Below are positions 20,346 to 32,013 of a stretch of 64,000 bases of DNA, piece by piece (position 1 is the first letter of the stretch; each line of letters opens with the position of its first letter). The stretch is from Hawksworthiomyces lignivorus (Eukaryota > Ascomycota > Sordariomycetes > Ophiostomatales > Ophiostomataceae), in contig NTMA01000008.1 in the NCBI GenBank assembly GCA_002917075.1, forward strand, positions 434,001-498,000. Direction: 5' to 3'. Below the pieces are notes generated by a model that saw only the letters and a list, made by a program, of their open reading frames with translations, made no database searches and was not told where the DNA came from. Position numbers and translations under genes: made by a program.

Positions 20346-22173
20346 TCATAAAGTTCCTTCCAGTCCACTAATGTTAACACCGGCTTTAAAGAGCCGCTGT
20401 ACTAGGGTAATGTGTCCATATACTGAAGCCAGGCGGAGCAGCGTTGTTCCAGAGTCATCTTTTGTGCCAATATCGGCGCCGCCCTTGAGGAGCTGCTTTG
20501 CTATAGCCTCATGGCCGTTCAAAAAAGCCAAGTGGAGCGGCGTTGCGCCAGAGTAGTCTTTCATGCTAATATCGGCGCCACTCTCGAGGAGCCGCTGAAC
20601 TACGGCATCGTAGCCGTGCTTGGAAGCCTGGTGGAGCGGCGTCGTTTCATGGTAAATTTTTCCATTGACACAAGCGCCACCCTCGAGAAGCCGTTGCACT
20701 ATGGCATGGTAGCCTTTAATAGACGCCAGGTAGAGCGGCGTTCTGTCATATTTATCTGTCGCGTCAATATCGGCGCCATGCTCGAGGAGTCGCTGTACGA
20801 TGGCGTCGTGGCAATTTTCAGACGCCAAGTGGAGCGGCGTTTTGCTAAAGAAGTCTTTCGCGCGAATATCGGCGCCGCCTCCAAAGAGCCGCTGTACGAC
20901 GGCATCGTAGCCATTTTCAGACGCCAGGTGGAGTGGAGTTGCGCTAGCTCTGCTAATGTCCCAGAGATCACTGAAGGATGTCAGAAGCGTATCTCCTTTG
21001 CCTTGAAGTTCCTCGAAAACTTGAGTCGCAAAGGAGGCTGGATGATGACTAAAGATTTGATGCAATATAGAGCATAGCGCGCTTACTGAAGATCGCTGAT
21101 CTTCGAAATCGTCTTTAAAGAAAAAGTAGCATGTCGTCCTTGTAGTTGTGCTCGGTAGTACATTATCAACTAAATGCTTCGACAAAACTGACTTTCCGCA
21201 CCCTAGATCAGCAGACACCCAGAGCTGTACTGCTATGACACCACTGTTGGAAGAGAGAATGATTTATGAACCACTCGCATGTTCCTTCGACTCGCGATGG
21301 ATTCCGGTCTTTGCGATCTCGATAAGGACAAGTATAGAGTTTCTGGAGCCATTCTATATATTGTTAACGTGGTACAATTATAAATCTTGTGAGAAGTAAA
21401 AACTAACCTTCACGTTTTGGGGTGGCTTCAATTTCCTTCATCAGACGCTGTATAGCATTATCTCTCCCTTCGCCATAGTTAAGCGGCATAAAAATGCCAA
21501 AAATTACGAGAAGACAGTACGCTGAGTCTTCTTCACGTGTAGTCTGGCGTAAAGCCGCCCATCTAAGTCGTTCGTTAACGTCGAACTGATAAAATGGGAT
21601 CGTTTTTCGAAGAGCCGAAACGGGTATTTTCGTAATGTCATGAATTTCTTTCCCCAAGGATACTTTGCTGCTGAGGCATAGTCCCTCCCACGAGAAGAAC
21701 TGCACCAAAGTCGGGGCAAGAAGCTCTTGAAGCGTCTAACCCCGAGTAAACCATTTACTTCTTCGAAACGCCGCTTTGTCAGAAAGCTCAGATTGGTCCC
21801 CGGTTGCTAGATGGCTATTCTGCGGAAGGCCAGAGGCCATCGAAACATCTGACAAGTAGACGTAGCACTTAGTAGCGTCGTAGTACCACCGAAACATAGA
21901 ATTTATTGACGCCTGGAGCTCTCCATAGCCGATTTATCGATGCAACAAGTGTCTACCCAAATGTATTGCAAGCCATTGAGTCTTGCTTGTTCGGCACAGA
22001 ATTCAATCTTGCGATAGGCCGGCTTGCCTCTTCCAGTATTTCTTTCCATATCTTTGAAGGTAACCTCATCGGCAATGTTTTTGCTCCATGTATGCGATAA
22101 TATCGCATATGGGGGGATGTCATCGGATAGGTAATTTAAGCTCGCCATTCTGATCGCGTGTCAAGAGCCGCAT
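20346..22173 (-). pseudogene. Decayed HET-NACHT-ankyrin (NLR-like) gene
   Basis: The remnant starts at 22173 (MRLLTRDQNGEL) and shows a HET domain (YAILSHTW, WVDTCCIDKS, MFRWYYDA, CYVYLSDVS, TLQELLAP), then the typical linker CPYRDRKDRNPSR, then a NACHT Walker A region (SADLGCGKSVLSK), then about seven ankyrin repeats of 33 residues ending at 20346. Damage seen: a frameshift near 22140, another near 21915, a TAG at 21736-21738 where the conserved FTRGW motif needs Trp, a one-base shift near 21224 just before Walker A, and loss of most of NACHT (Walker B onward), joined straight to ankyrin repeats near 20955. An intron near 21408-21345 still looks spliceable. Intact relatives act in non-self recognition and cell death. 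The ankyrin half alone stays open and might still be transcribed. Confidence 0.9.
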
Positions 22174-23043
22174 TGTTACACGTGAAGGTGGTCGACCGGC
22201 TGGGGGAAAAGGCTAGTTCGGGAGCGGCTTGGTGTCCGGTCCGCTTTTATGAGAGAGATGCTGTAATATAGCCGCCAATCGCGCCACGCCAGTCCCTACT
22301 GGGTCTATCAGTCAAGCCTCTGTCAAAACGGGTCTGTAGTATGTACCTGCCACGTAGTACGGTCCGTCTATAGATCCTGCTAAGACGCGAAATAAAGCTA
22401 ACAACGCCGTCCGCAGGGCAAACTAGTAATCATTTGTACCTGCAAGGCCACAACACACCCTTGAAAAGTCAGATCTCGCGCGACAAGGGCAACATGCCTG
22501 GTGCCTGGGTGCCTAATTTCAGCCGCATCTTAACAGGACAAATTTCACGTCCCAAGGCACTACTGCTGAGCGTGGAAAATCACAATGAACACTGTGCGGG
22601 GCAAGTACTTTACGTTCAAAATGGTTTCGAATGGCCTTGTTCTATTAGCAGGAGACCGATTTTGCTCCTAGCTCTCACTATAAGGCACCGTAGATCTGCT
22701 GTGATAACAATCATTCCTGACCACGTATTCGTATCAACTAACTAGATTGATGTCCAGTGGAATTTTCTCACATAAAAATAGTTATAATAGCAAATGTGCT
22801 GAAATAAATAGTCAGGCATCAGCTTCTCTTAACATAGGCTGACAAAATGGTTAGGCAGCAAATCCCTCCAAAACAACAATTGCGCCTTGCTCTTCTTCGC
22901 AATAAGCTAGGCGGCTTTTTGGGAAAATTTAAGTCTCGCTTCTCTCCATTTATTTTAAAGTTCAGTGTGTCTCGTTTAGTTGCTCAAACGAAGCATAGTT
23001 TATCAACCCAAACTCTTAGGACATCTCCACAAAACTCTGAGCA
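22174..23043. other. Spacer between two STAND genes
   Basis: About 870 bases lie between the starts of the dead HET-NACHT gene and the intact NACHT gene, which are divergent. It is the likely promoter region of both. No other gene is supported. Confidence 0.5.
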
Positions 23044-26000
23044 ATGGCCGAGGCAGTCGCAGCCTTTGCCTTGGCAGCAAACATCCTGCAGATGCTGGAT
23101 TATGGAAGGCAGTTCGTCACCGCTGCTTGGAAAATCTGGAATTCTGGCGCGGAGGGTATAGAAGGCGTAGCCAGCATGCAGACCCTTGCCAGAGACTTCG
23201 ACAGTGTCTTACAGGGTCTTCAGACTGCAGCGCCATCCTTGAAGCACTCATCACTACCTGATGGCGACGCAGCAATTGCTGAGCTTGCTAGCGAATGCGC
23301 CAAGGTCGCTAAACAGATGCTCGAGACTCTCCAGAAGGTCGGTCTGCCGGGGAGCAGCCGAAAACGTGAAGCAGTTAAGGCTGCCCTCAAACTCTTGTGG
23401 AGCGGCGACGAGATCAAAGCTTTGGATGCCCGACTAGGCGAGTTTCGGGATCAACTAGTCCTAAGATTGCTAACCTCTGTGAGGTACGACTTTCCTCTCC
23501 TACATAATGAGTGCGCATTGCTAAGATGCCGTGTACAGATCATACGCATCCAAGTCGATCGAGAACCAAACCCGCATTCTAGAGCATCTCAACAAGTCAC
23601 GGTCTGACAACGAGGAGCTGCATCAAAAAATAGACAAAATACTTACTAGCGACCAAGGATTAGGTACTTCGGCAGTTGCTTACATCACTAGCAAATTAGG
23701 AAGAAATTCACCCGGTAATCTCGAAGAATATCTTCAGGCAGCTCTGTTAGAACGTACCTACGATGACACCAGACCGCTGAACGAAGTGGCTTCCACACAC
23801 CTCGTGATCACAGAGAACAGACGACGTAGGCTCGAGAAAAGTTTTCTCTCAGCTCTCTCTTACGAAGGGATGCTAGATCGGCAAGAGATGGTTGCGGACG
23901 CTCACCAGTCAACCTTCCAGTGGGTTTTTGGCCAAGATGAGAATAAGCACTGGATGAACCTTCCCATCTGGCTCCAATCCCCTGATCAGCTATACTGGGT
24001 CACGGGAAAGGCAGGATCTGGCAAATCAACTCTGATGAAATTTATCACTCAGCCTCCTGCGGACGTCGAGAGGTCTGAAAATCTCGATAATGCGCCAGAA
24101 GAGCCACCCTGCATGGAACATCTCCGCTGTTGGGCTGGAGATAAGCCTCTGGTTGTCGCTTCCTTCTACTTCTGGGCAGCTGGGTCCAAGATACAGACCA
24201 CAAGGGCCGGTCTGCTTCGCACCCTGCTGCATCAATTTCTGTCAAGGTATCCAGAAGTAATTCCAGTCATAGCACCAACACGCTGGGAAGTTCTGTGCCT
24301 ATTTAACGAAGACCGGAGAGCTTACACTGAGAATGAGCTGCGAGACATGTCATACAAAACATTGTCTCATGTAAGCCTCGTCGCCATGATTTGTTTGTTC
24401 ATTGACGGCCTTGACGAGTTTGACGGGAATCATGGCGATTTGCTTCTGCTGTTTAAGAATATAGTTGATACGACTCCTGTCAAGATTTGTGTTGCCAGCC
24501 GCCCGTGGCAAGTTTTCGAAGATCACTTCCAGAACAAACCCAGCCTCCGACTCGAAGACCTAACGTACCAAGACATAAAGGATTTTGTCACGTCAAATTT
24601 TCAAGCCGACGCTAACTTCTCACAACTCGAGAGCCGAGAACCCGATTTCGCTGGCGTGCTGATTGAAGAGGTTGTACGGAAAGCTTCCGGCGTCTTCCTC
24701 TGGGTACATCTTGTTGTCAAGTCCCTTCTTGATGGAATGAAATTTGGAGACAGGATTTCTGACTTACAACGACGTCTGGACAGCCTCCCACCGGATCTGG
24801 AAAAATTGTATAAACGGATTCTAGATGATCTTGACCCCTTTTATTTCGAGCACGCTGCACAATACTTCCAAATCATGAACTCAAGCCTCGAACCGCCTCC
24901 TGCATTGCTGCTATCATTTGCAGATGAAGATCCAGTAGACTTCGCTTTGAAGCTTCCGTTTGGAGAAATATCTAATGAAGATGTCGGGATACGAATTGAC
25001 ACAATAAGGAGAAGAGTGAATAGCCGCTGCAAGGGTCTCATTGAGGTCATGAGGCCGAGCTTCACATCTGGCCGATCTCTCTTACACAGGACATCTACAC
25101 AATACTTGCACAAGACAGTCAAAGATTATATGGAAAATCCTAGTGTCCAAGAAAGACTGCTTAGAAAATTAGGCACTTCATTCGACCCACATCTCAGTCT
25201 CTGCGCTAGGAGTTTGGCCATGTACAAAGCGGCTGGTGGCTTATGTAGAGATGTCTACTTGTGCTTACAATATGCATCCCATGTTGTACCGCGAAATACT
25301 CCGGATATGATGAGAATACTTGATGAACTGGAAGCTATGAGTTACGGCAGATTTGCAAAAAGAGAGTGGAGCGATGGAGATCAACCACCGTTGCATGATT
25401 GCATCGTCAAACTTGAGAAGTTCTTAGACCGCGAGCTTCCATTTCCGATTGGCTCTAACGATCTCACGCTATACGACCACAGTGCAAAGACTTTCCTTTC
25501 TCTTGCGGTGAAGTGTGATGTGATTGAATACGTAAAGAGAAGGGCGAGCACAAACTGTCTAGAGTTTATGTATAGCATGCCACATGAACGTAACACACTA
25601 CGGAGAAAGTTCAAGGTTTCATTCAGCGGATTCAAAAAATTTGCAAAAGGTTTAACTAATCGAGATCCAAGAGGAGTACGAACCTGGCCGCTTCTATTCG
25701 ATGCGATAAGATTACGATCTAAATCAACGAATGCTTCCATGGTTGCCTTGCTTCTTGAGAAAGGCGCCAATCCCAACTATTATATCTCACACGTCGACAC
25801 ATATGATAATAATTACAAGAGTATTTGGATATACACGCTTGCTATTGTCATAGGAGTGTTTTCGAACACATCTTGGGATCCAGAGAGGAAGATGCTATGG
25901 GAAGAGGTTACAAACCTTATGCTGACATACGGTGCTCAAGTTAATCGGAAAAGCGTTGAGCTAGGACTGGATCTAGCTTCGGATGGCAGTGAAATTGTCA

Positions 26001-26185
26001 GCGCTCATACTAGAAAGGAGCTCGCACGTGCGATACAGCAAGCACTGCTAAACGTCAAAAATAAAAACGAGAAACTCGAATTTCCAAGTTATGGCTTTAG
26101 GAAAATTCAAACTAGATTGAGTTTCTTTAGGTCGCGAAAAACTCGGCTATCCTCCCCCCCTCCCTGGCCCCCTAGAACCAAATGA
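23044..26185 (+). CDS. NACHT-domain STAND protein with HeLo-like/STAND N-terminal domain
   Basis: There are two exons, 23044-23483 and 23539-26185, with the intron 23484-23538 (GTACGA..TACAG). The protein has 1028 residues. Residues 1-150 are an alpha-helical N-terminal domain of the fungal STAND type (AVAAFALAANILQMLDYG), related to HeLo-like or NACHT_N signalling domains. NACHT follows, with Walker A near residue 301 (TGKAGSGKST) and Walker B near 433 (LFIDGLDEF). The conserved CVASRPW sensor and the FLWVHLVVKSLLDG stretch are next, then a winged-helix-like region usual after fungal NACHT. The C-terminal ~300 residues lack clear ankyrin, WD or TPR repeats, apart from one ankyrin-like stretch (VALLLEKGANPN). 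Role: probable NLR-type sensor in non-self recognition or cell death. No lesions are visible. Confidence 0.9.
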
Positions 26186-27111
26186 CTCTAATTAATCAGT
26201 CTTAACTATCACATAATTTAACTAAATTTACAGCTATTCAATGCAAATATGATAAGATTATTTGGATAGATGCAAGAGATTCGTATAAAATTCGCAGCAA
26301 AAAAAATTAAATAAGAAATATTATAAAAAAAAAATACACATAGCTATTCACGTATGTAAGACTGCGCCTTTTGTTCAAGGCCACTCTCCAAGTGTTTTAT
26401 TGTTTCTTCTCATATAATCCTACCTTTACAAACCCTTTTTTAAAAAAAAACTACACCCTACAAAAACCATCGCCTCCTAATCACTATGCAATCGGAGAAA
26501 CAACACAATCAATCCCCACAACCACGTCAATACTCTACTACAGGAGACATTCTCTAGACACGCCTGGATCGGCTATCTGTCGTAGTCGATTGCATCACAT
26601 CAGGCAAAAGGGATATATCAAGGGAAAATCTCTTGTATATATAAGACTGCTATCTTAGATAAGGTATCTAGTCGTAGATCGATCGATACTGTCACGGGCC
26701 AAGGTAGGGCCAGAGATTAGACGAACTACTAGCCCGCCGGCCCGCCGACTCCACCGTGCCTGGACTGGCCACTATTTCAGGCGAGAGACTTGGGTTGATC
26801 GTCTTCATCAAAGTCTCCCCTCTGTATCTTTAGTCTTTTGTTCAATCAGGTGTATTCTATCGCCCTAGGCTCCTCTGTGCTCATTACCAGAGGAATTTTT
26901 ACAAGTAGAACCAGCACGATCACAACCAAAAGTGGTAAGACAATCCCGTGTGCTATATTCGGCTTCAGAAGGGAGTTCGCTGATTAATAAAAAGGTGGCT
27001 AGCGCTCGGAGGTGAGAGAAGGAGACAGAGAGAGATAGAGACGCCATGTAATAAAATAGTCTTCGGTTTACCATGTTATAATATTGGGGAAATAGTCAAT
27101 TATTTAGGTTC

Positions 27112-27179
27112 TAGGGATCGAAAGACTTCAACTTACCGATCCCTATGCCGACTAATTGTCTACCGAACTTGAAGTCTTT
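27112..27179. repeat. Two interleaved inverted repeats
   Basis: The arms TAGGGATCG (27112-27120) and CGATCCCTA (27137-27145) are exact inverses. So are AAAGACTTCAA (27121-27131) and TTGAAGTCTTT (27169-27179). The order is A, B, A', B'. In RNA the two stems together would make a pseudoknot rather than nested hairpins. No gene overlaps them. Confidence 0.75.
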
Positions 27180-28366
27180 ATCTTTTTATGTACAAAGAGT
27201 AGAATGCTTCATCAAGATAGTTCATAATATAAAGCCATCAATGATACAATGTGGTGACGTCTTCAGTCAATCAGTGTGCTGATCGAGCAGGGTCTGCGTT
27301 TCAGAGCAGTAGTCGACCGGAAGGCTTCATGTAAGTGTTTTCTTTACAAGCCTTTTTGTTATTTTTTGTGATAATTTTTTCTTTAATTTGAATCTGTTGG
27401 GTAGCTTCGTAGTGATATTGTGAATTCATGTTGGCGGGTGTAGAGGATTTATGCGGTGTTAATATCTCGTTATTACTTTCCACATAGCACTGGTATCTAC
27501 TCTTTACTAAGAGGTCTTAGCCCTCGTCCTACCGTAGGCATAGTTTTCTCTCTACAATAAACAATCTTCTTCACCTAAACTCAATAGAAGCCTTTCTAAA
27601 TCATCACGAAATGGCTAGGGAGGGCCCCCTTGAGGCAACCTCCTTACACTCTCTAAGTCAGATTTATAATTTTAGGTTGACCATATAAAACAGACTAATT
27701 ATAAAATCAAGTGCCTTATCAACATACTTACTGTATATCTGATCTCCCTAAAATTCACTTATTTACGTATATGTAACCTAATATAGCTTTTATTAGGCAA
27801 CGGACTCTTCCATTCGATTACATCTATAGGATAGGTCTGCACAAGCTAGTCGTTGTGAATTAGGCGGGTCAATGACATCGCGTTAACTAAACGTCTAGCT
27901 CTTCTTGCGTTTGCCAATGTAATCTCCTGGAAAGTTCGAGGTTTACTAGAGTGCTTTCTCAAGGCAGTTATTCTCGTAAGATAGTTTCCTTCCCTCTATT
28001 ATCTTACCGAGCAGCATATCTCGTCACTATAGTGCAGGGAACGCAACTTTGTGGCATACACCGCAAATGGAGCATTGCGCTCTTTGCGTGGCATTTCTGC
28101 CCCACTGTAAGCGACAACCAACCAAAATCGACGTGTAAGTAGCATTGTCAAGAAAGGATTGAGCAAAGGAACCGAATTCTTGCAGTTGTAGAATCTTTAA
28201 CGCCACATAGACGTCACCTATAAAGATAGTTCCGTGGAAGAATGCATAACAGTTACGGCTGTTTTATTTCATCTTCAATACACAAATACCAAAAGAATCA
28301 AACTACATTTGCCACTACAGCAATATTCTGGAAGATTGCCGTAACCGTCCGCGACTTGACTCTCTG

Positions 28367-28379
28367 TTCCGAATCGGAA
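28367..28379. promoter_or_regulatory. Palindrome CCG-N3-CGG before the HD oxygenase start
   Basis: TTCCGAATCGGAA is a perfect 13-base palindrome 11 bases before the ATG. CCG/CGG triplets are the half-sites read by Zn2Cys6 factors, and one such factor is encoded next door. The position is close to the start codon, so it may lie in the 5' UTR. Function is a guess. Confidence 0.25.
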
Positions 28380-28390
28380 AGGCGTTGACC

Positions 28391-29035
28391 ATGGAGCTCC
28401 CAGAAACTCTCACACCAGAATTCGCGGTTGAGTACGTACTTTCCGTCCTCGGCGCGTCCGAAAACAAGCCCTATATCGGCGAGCCTATTTCCCAACTCCA
28501 GCACTCTCTCCAGTGCGGTGCGCGAGCTGCCTCCGCCGACCCGCCCGTTGGCGAAGCGACGCAGATTGCCGCGCTGCTGCACGACATTGGGCAGTCTGCT
28601 CCGGCCAGAGTCCTCCGCTCTCTGGCTGGCGGCGAGATCGAGAACCTGGGCGGCCAGCCGACGAGCCGCAGCGTGGGGCGCGTCGGCCACGAGACGCTGG
28701 GCAGCCGGCTGCTCCTGGCGCTCGGGTTCTCGCAGAAGGTGGCCCAGCTCGTCGAGTCCCACGTCGCGGCCAAGCGGTACCTGTGCGCGGTGGACCCGGA
28801 CTACATGGCCAAGCTGTCCGACGCCAGCAAGAAGAGCCTCGCCTACCAGGGAGGGCCGATGAGCCGCGAGGAGCAGGAAGCGTTTGGGGCGAGGCCGTGG
28901 TGCAGAGAGATGTGCCAGCTGCGGCACTGGGACGACGAAGCCAAGGTGGAGGGCCTCGTAGTCCCGAATCTGGAGAGCTGGCGGCCCGTACTCCTGCGGC
29001 AGCTGCAAGAGAACACGCGAGACGATTCGGCCTAG
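28391..29035 (+). CDS. HD-domain mixed-valent di-iron oxygenase, PhnZ/TmpB-like
   Basis: This single-exon gene encodes 214 residues, and the start context GACCATGG is strong. The HD metal ligands are in order: H38, H64-D65, H100, H124 and D181. Around them are the substrate-site residues I recall from bacterial PhnZ (numbering from memory): Y28 and E31 (YIGE, seven residues before H38), K128 (HVAAK), S146 (LSDAS) and R178 (RHWDD), with spacing almost identical from H100 on. PhnZ and TmpB use a di-iron centre and oxygen to split the C-P bond of a 1-hydroxy-phosphonate, releasing phosphate. One difference stands out: HDIGQ (Q68) replaces the HDIGH of PhnZ. The QGGPM motif is also family-like. 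The neighbourhood holds a matching hydroxylase and an organophosphate transporter. A different HD-oxygenase substrate remains possible. Confidence 0.82.
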   Translation: MELPETLTPEFAVEYVLSVLGASENKPYIGEPISQLQHSLQCGARAASADPPVGEATQIAALLHDIGQSAPARVLRSLAGGEIENLGGQPTSRSVGRVGHETLGSRLLLALGFSQKVAQLVESHVAAKRYLCAVDPDYMAKLSDASKKSLAYQGGPMSREEQEAFGARPWCREMCQLRHWDDEAKVEGLVVPNLESWRPVLLRQLQENTRDDSA

Positions 29036-30153
29036 GTTGGGTTAGCTAGATTTTGAAATACGTTTTAACTACATGTAGGCACAATCAAATGCATATACAA
29101 TTAACAGGGCTTAGCTTCTCATCTGTGGTTCGTATGATATGCATCAAGTGAAAGGAAGCTAGGTTCGCTACGATATGCAGACTTCGCCAATGCATTGCCT
29201 TTCTTGGTTTCTTGGGACCGCACACGTTTTCATATGAGCCTGCTTAGGGAATGGATAGATGACTGGTCGTGAGTGGGCTCATGGGGTGCCAATACATGCC
29301 CCACGCTATCAAGGGTTCAGTGGTGTGCCTGTAGCGTTGTCGTCCTGGGAGGTGGAGCATTCGCTTCGCTCTAAGCGACATGGCGAATTTGGTCGTTTCT
29401 GGCGAAATACTCGTTAGCTAGGTAGCCTCGGCAGCTTTAACGGTTTTTTGCTGTGACGACATTCCTTATTAATTGAGTTTCTGTGTGTCGTTCTTATGCC
29501 AATTTGAGCCTTTCCAATGTCAACGTGCATATGCATTCCCGAACGAATGCAAAATGCCAATCTTGCATTGATTCGTCACGCTGCTTGTTTGTGGCTGATT
29601 AGCAATGTCTCGTGTCGGAAAGGGCGCCGTGAATTGGCCAGTCCCTCTGCTGGATATCGGCACAAAACGACTTGGGGAAGAAGTGTCCCAACACCACCTG
29701 GGCCATATCCGAGTCATTTTTAAATAGAAGCTAATATACTCCAGGCTGATAGGTCTCCTCTATTCGCCTACAATCCGGTGTTGAGAGAGGAAAAGACTTG
29801 AAGCTTTCTTGCCGAGGATTGTTATCTTTTAGCGATGCCGATTATCTGTTGCCGACGTGCCCCCACTCTCCAGCCTTAAGCAGCCATTGCATGTAGCGCT
29901 AGAAGATGGTGTGGTGCTAAACTGCTCAAGACGTAGAGGCCAGGTCTTAGAGTGACAGAGCTTGTCCTCTTAAAGCCAGAGATGCGCTTGAAACGATTCC
30001 ACTGTTCTCTCGTTACGAGCATCTTCACAGCTGCACAGCATGTCGGCTGCGGCTATCGCCCTGCGCGGCCTGCTCTGAAAGGCCCATACCTCGCCTGCTC
30101 GATCTTTTGCCACTTCATTTCGTTTCTTCTACCCAGTTGGCTGACAGGCCACC
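29036..30153. other. Spacer between HD oxygenase and Zn2Cys6 regulator
   Basis: About 1.1 kb with no supported gene. It contains the 3' region of the HD gene and the promoter of the regulator. Confidence 0.5.
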
Positions 30154-32013
30154 ATGCAGAAAACGACTCCACAGAAATACCACACTCGAGTTCGCAGCGG
30201 CTGTCTGACATGTCGCTCCAGAAAAGTTAAGTGCGACGAATTGCGGCCAGTATGCAACAACTGTACAAGGCTGAAACGACACTGCATATACAAGCCTGCG
30301 AAAGCACGACCGCTCCCTGGTGGAGCAGAGGGCGGACAGCTGGACCAAGCACCACAGACCAGCGGGTCTCCTCAGGTTCTGGAAGTACATCCTGAGTCCC
30401 CTGTAGAGCTGAGGTCGCCTTTCCAGGACGGGCGAGACGGCCGCGATGCCCTAGGCGGCGTGGAAGCATTCTCCTCCTGGGCGGCGCACAATGTGGCCTA
30501 TCCGTCTAGCAGCGGCAGCAGCGCCGACACGCCGACGCGCGTCGAGGTGGAGGACGCGCTGTCGGGCCGGGTGGTCGCCGCGCGGGACCGCGAGGCGTAC
30601 CAGGAGGGGGCCGGGGGCGGCGATGCGTCGCTGGCACTGATCTCGCGTGACATTGAGCTCACGACGACGATCGACATCCTGGAGCTGCGGACCGAGTCGC
30701 CGCACATGACGGCGCTGTTCCTGGAGCAGGTGGAGTGCCCCACCGTGACGCCGTTCGACCCGGCCAACTGGCAGCTGGCGAAGCGGTGCATCGTGCACCT
30801 GGGGGCGTCGTGCCCGGCGATCGTGGCGTGCATCACGGCCGTGTCGGCGCTGCACAAGGGGCACCTGTACGCGCTGCCGCTGTCGGGGGCGGTGGCGCAC
30901 TACCACGCGGCGCGGCGCCAGGTGGACGAGCTGCTCAACGACTATAGCCGGCCGTTCAGCCTGGCGCTGGTGGCGACGTTCCTGCTGTGCCTGTTCGAGT
31001 TCCTGCACGCCGGCAACATCCCGCCGCACCTCAAGGAGCCCAGCTACCTGCTGGTGCGCCGGCTGGAGACGTGGGCCCAGGACGCCGCCGCCCACTCGGC
31101 GCTGTGCGTGCGCATCATCGCCTGGCTGCGCATCCTGCAGACGAGCACCACGCGCGGCGGCGCCACGGGCCTCGTGTCCAAGCGCGTCTTCCGCCTGCTG
31201 CCCGGCTACGCCGGCACTAGTGGCGGAGGCGGCAGCGGCGGCGGAGGCCCGCTGCTGCCAGACGTCGAGCCGCCGCCGGTGCCGCCACCGCTGTCGCTCC
31301 CGTCGTCGCCGTCAGAGTCCGACGCGGCCGCCGACGCGCCAGACCACCTGTACCGCCTGCTCAGCGCGCCCATCTTCCGCTTCTACTGCCAGCTGCAGGC
31401 GCTGTCGCGCGACATCGCCAAGCTGACGCTGTACCACCGCTCGCGCACCACCAGCACCGACCAGCAGGAGGTCGTCGACCGCATGGCCGCCGTCAAGGCC
31501 CAGCTGCGCGCCCTGTGGGCCGGCCGCGCCGCCACCCAGTGCCAGTCGCCCGCCCAGCTGCGCGCCCAGCTCGCCCCCGCCCTCGCCGCCCGCGTCGTCA
31601 GCCTCATCGCCCTCTGCGAGGCCGCCTACTACGCCGAGCTCGTCGAGATCGGCCGCCAGCTCGGCGACCCCCTCTCCATGCTGCCCGACTCCCGCGACGC
31701 CCTGCACAGGATCCGCGCCGCCGTCGAGCGCGAGCTGGCTGGCGGCGTCGGCGTCGGCGGTAGCAGCGGCACGAAGCGCACCAATCCCGGCTTTCTCCGC
31801 GCCCTCTTCCTCTACGCCATCGAGAGCACCGACAAGGCAGACACGCAGTGGGCCGTCGACATGATTGCTCAGATCGAGCCGCGCGTCTACCGTGGCGAGT
31901 TCTTTGCGGCGTTCGCCAAGGCGCTGTCCGAGGCGCAGATCCAGAAGGAGAGGCGCGTCACCTCGAGGTACTTCTGCATCTGGTACTTTGGCGTGACGCC
32001 GCCCTACATGTAG
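30154..32013 (+). CDS. Zn2Cys6 transcription regulator
   Basis: This single-exon gene encodes 619 residues. A Gal4-type binuclear zinc cluster lies at the N-terminus: C17-x2-C20-x6-C27-x6-C34-x2-C37-x6-C44 (GCLTCRSRKVKCDELRPVC is diagnostic). A variable linker follows, then a long helical region of the fungal transcription factor 2 type, with a Gly/Ser/Pro-rich insert around 31220-31320. The middle of the gene is extremely GC-rich, so its other frames are open too, but only this frame has the zinc cluster. It probably controls nearby genes through CGG-containing sites. It sits between the HD oxygenase and the transporter/PhyH pair, which suggests local regulation of that set (inference). Confidence 0.92.
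   Translation: MQKTTPQKYHTRVRSGCLTCRSRKVKCDELRPVCNNCTRLKRHCIYKPAKARPLPGGAEGGQLDQAPQTSGSPQVLEVHPESPVELRSPFQDGRDGRDALGGVEAFSSWAAHNVAYPSSSGSSADTPTRVEVEDALSGRVVAARDREAYQEGAGGGDASLALISRDIELTTTIDILELRTESPHMTALFLEQVECPTVTPFDPANWQLAKRCIVHLGASCPAIVACITAVSALHKGHLYALPLSGAVAHYHAARRQVDELLNDYSRPFSLALVATFLLCLFEFLHAGNIPPHLKEPSYLLVRRLETWAQDAAAHSALCVRIIAWLRILQTSTTRGGATGLVSKRVFRLLPGYAGTSGGGGSGGGGPLLPDVEPPPVPPPLSLPSSPSESDAAADAPDHLYRLLSAPIFRFYCQLQALSRDIAKLTLYHRSRTTSTDQQEVVDRMAAVKAQLRALWAGRAATQCQSPAQLRAQLAPALAARVVSLIALCEAAYYAELVEIGRQLGDPLSMLPDSRDALHRIRAAVERELAGGVGVGGSSGTKRTNPGFLRALFLYAIESTDKADTQWAVDMIAQIEPRVYRGEFFAAFAKALSEAQIQKERRVTSRYFCIWYFGVTPPYM

Larger units (their letters stand above)
26186..28390. other. AT-rich 2.2 kb spacer with inverted repeats
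   Basis: No protein-like frame is present. The stretch is AT-rich with islands of higher GC (26690-26780). It contains two interleaved inverted repeats at 27112-27179. Its look is that of old, mutated repeat DNA, but no element ends or coding remnants could be defined. The right end (about 28150-28390) should be the promoter of the HD-domain gene. Confidence 0.5.

Noticed and set aside
26692..26952. Possible solo LTR starting TGTCACGGGCC and ending near CCCGTG
   Set aside because: Only about six terminal bases are inverted, there is no target-site duplication, and no element coding remnant is visible.
30451..31707. Several open frames antisense or out of frame in the Zn2Cys6 gene
   Set aside because: They arise from extreme GC at third positions. 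None has a zinc cluster or other motif.
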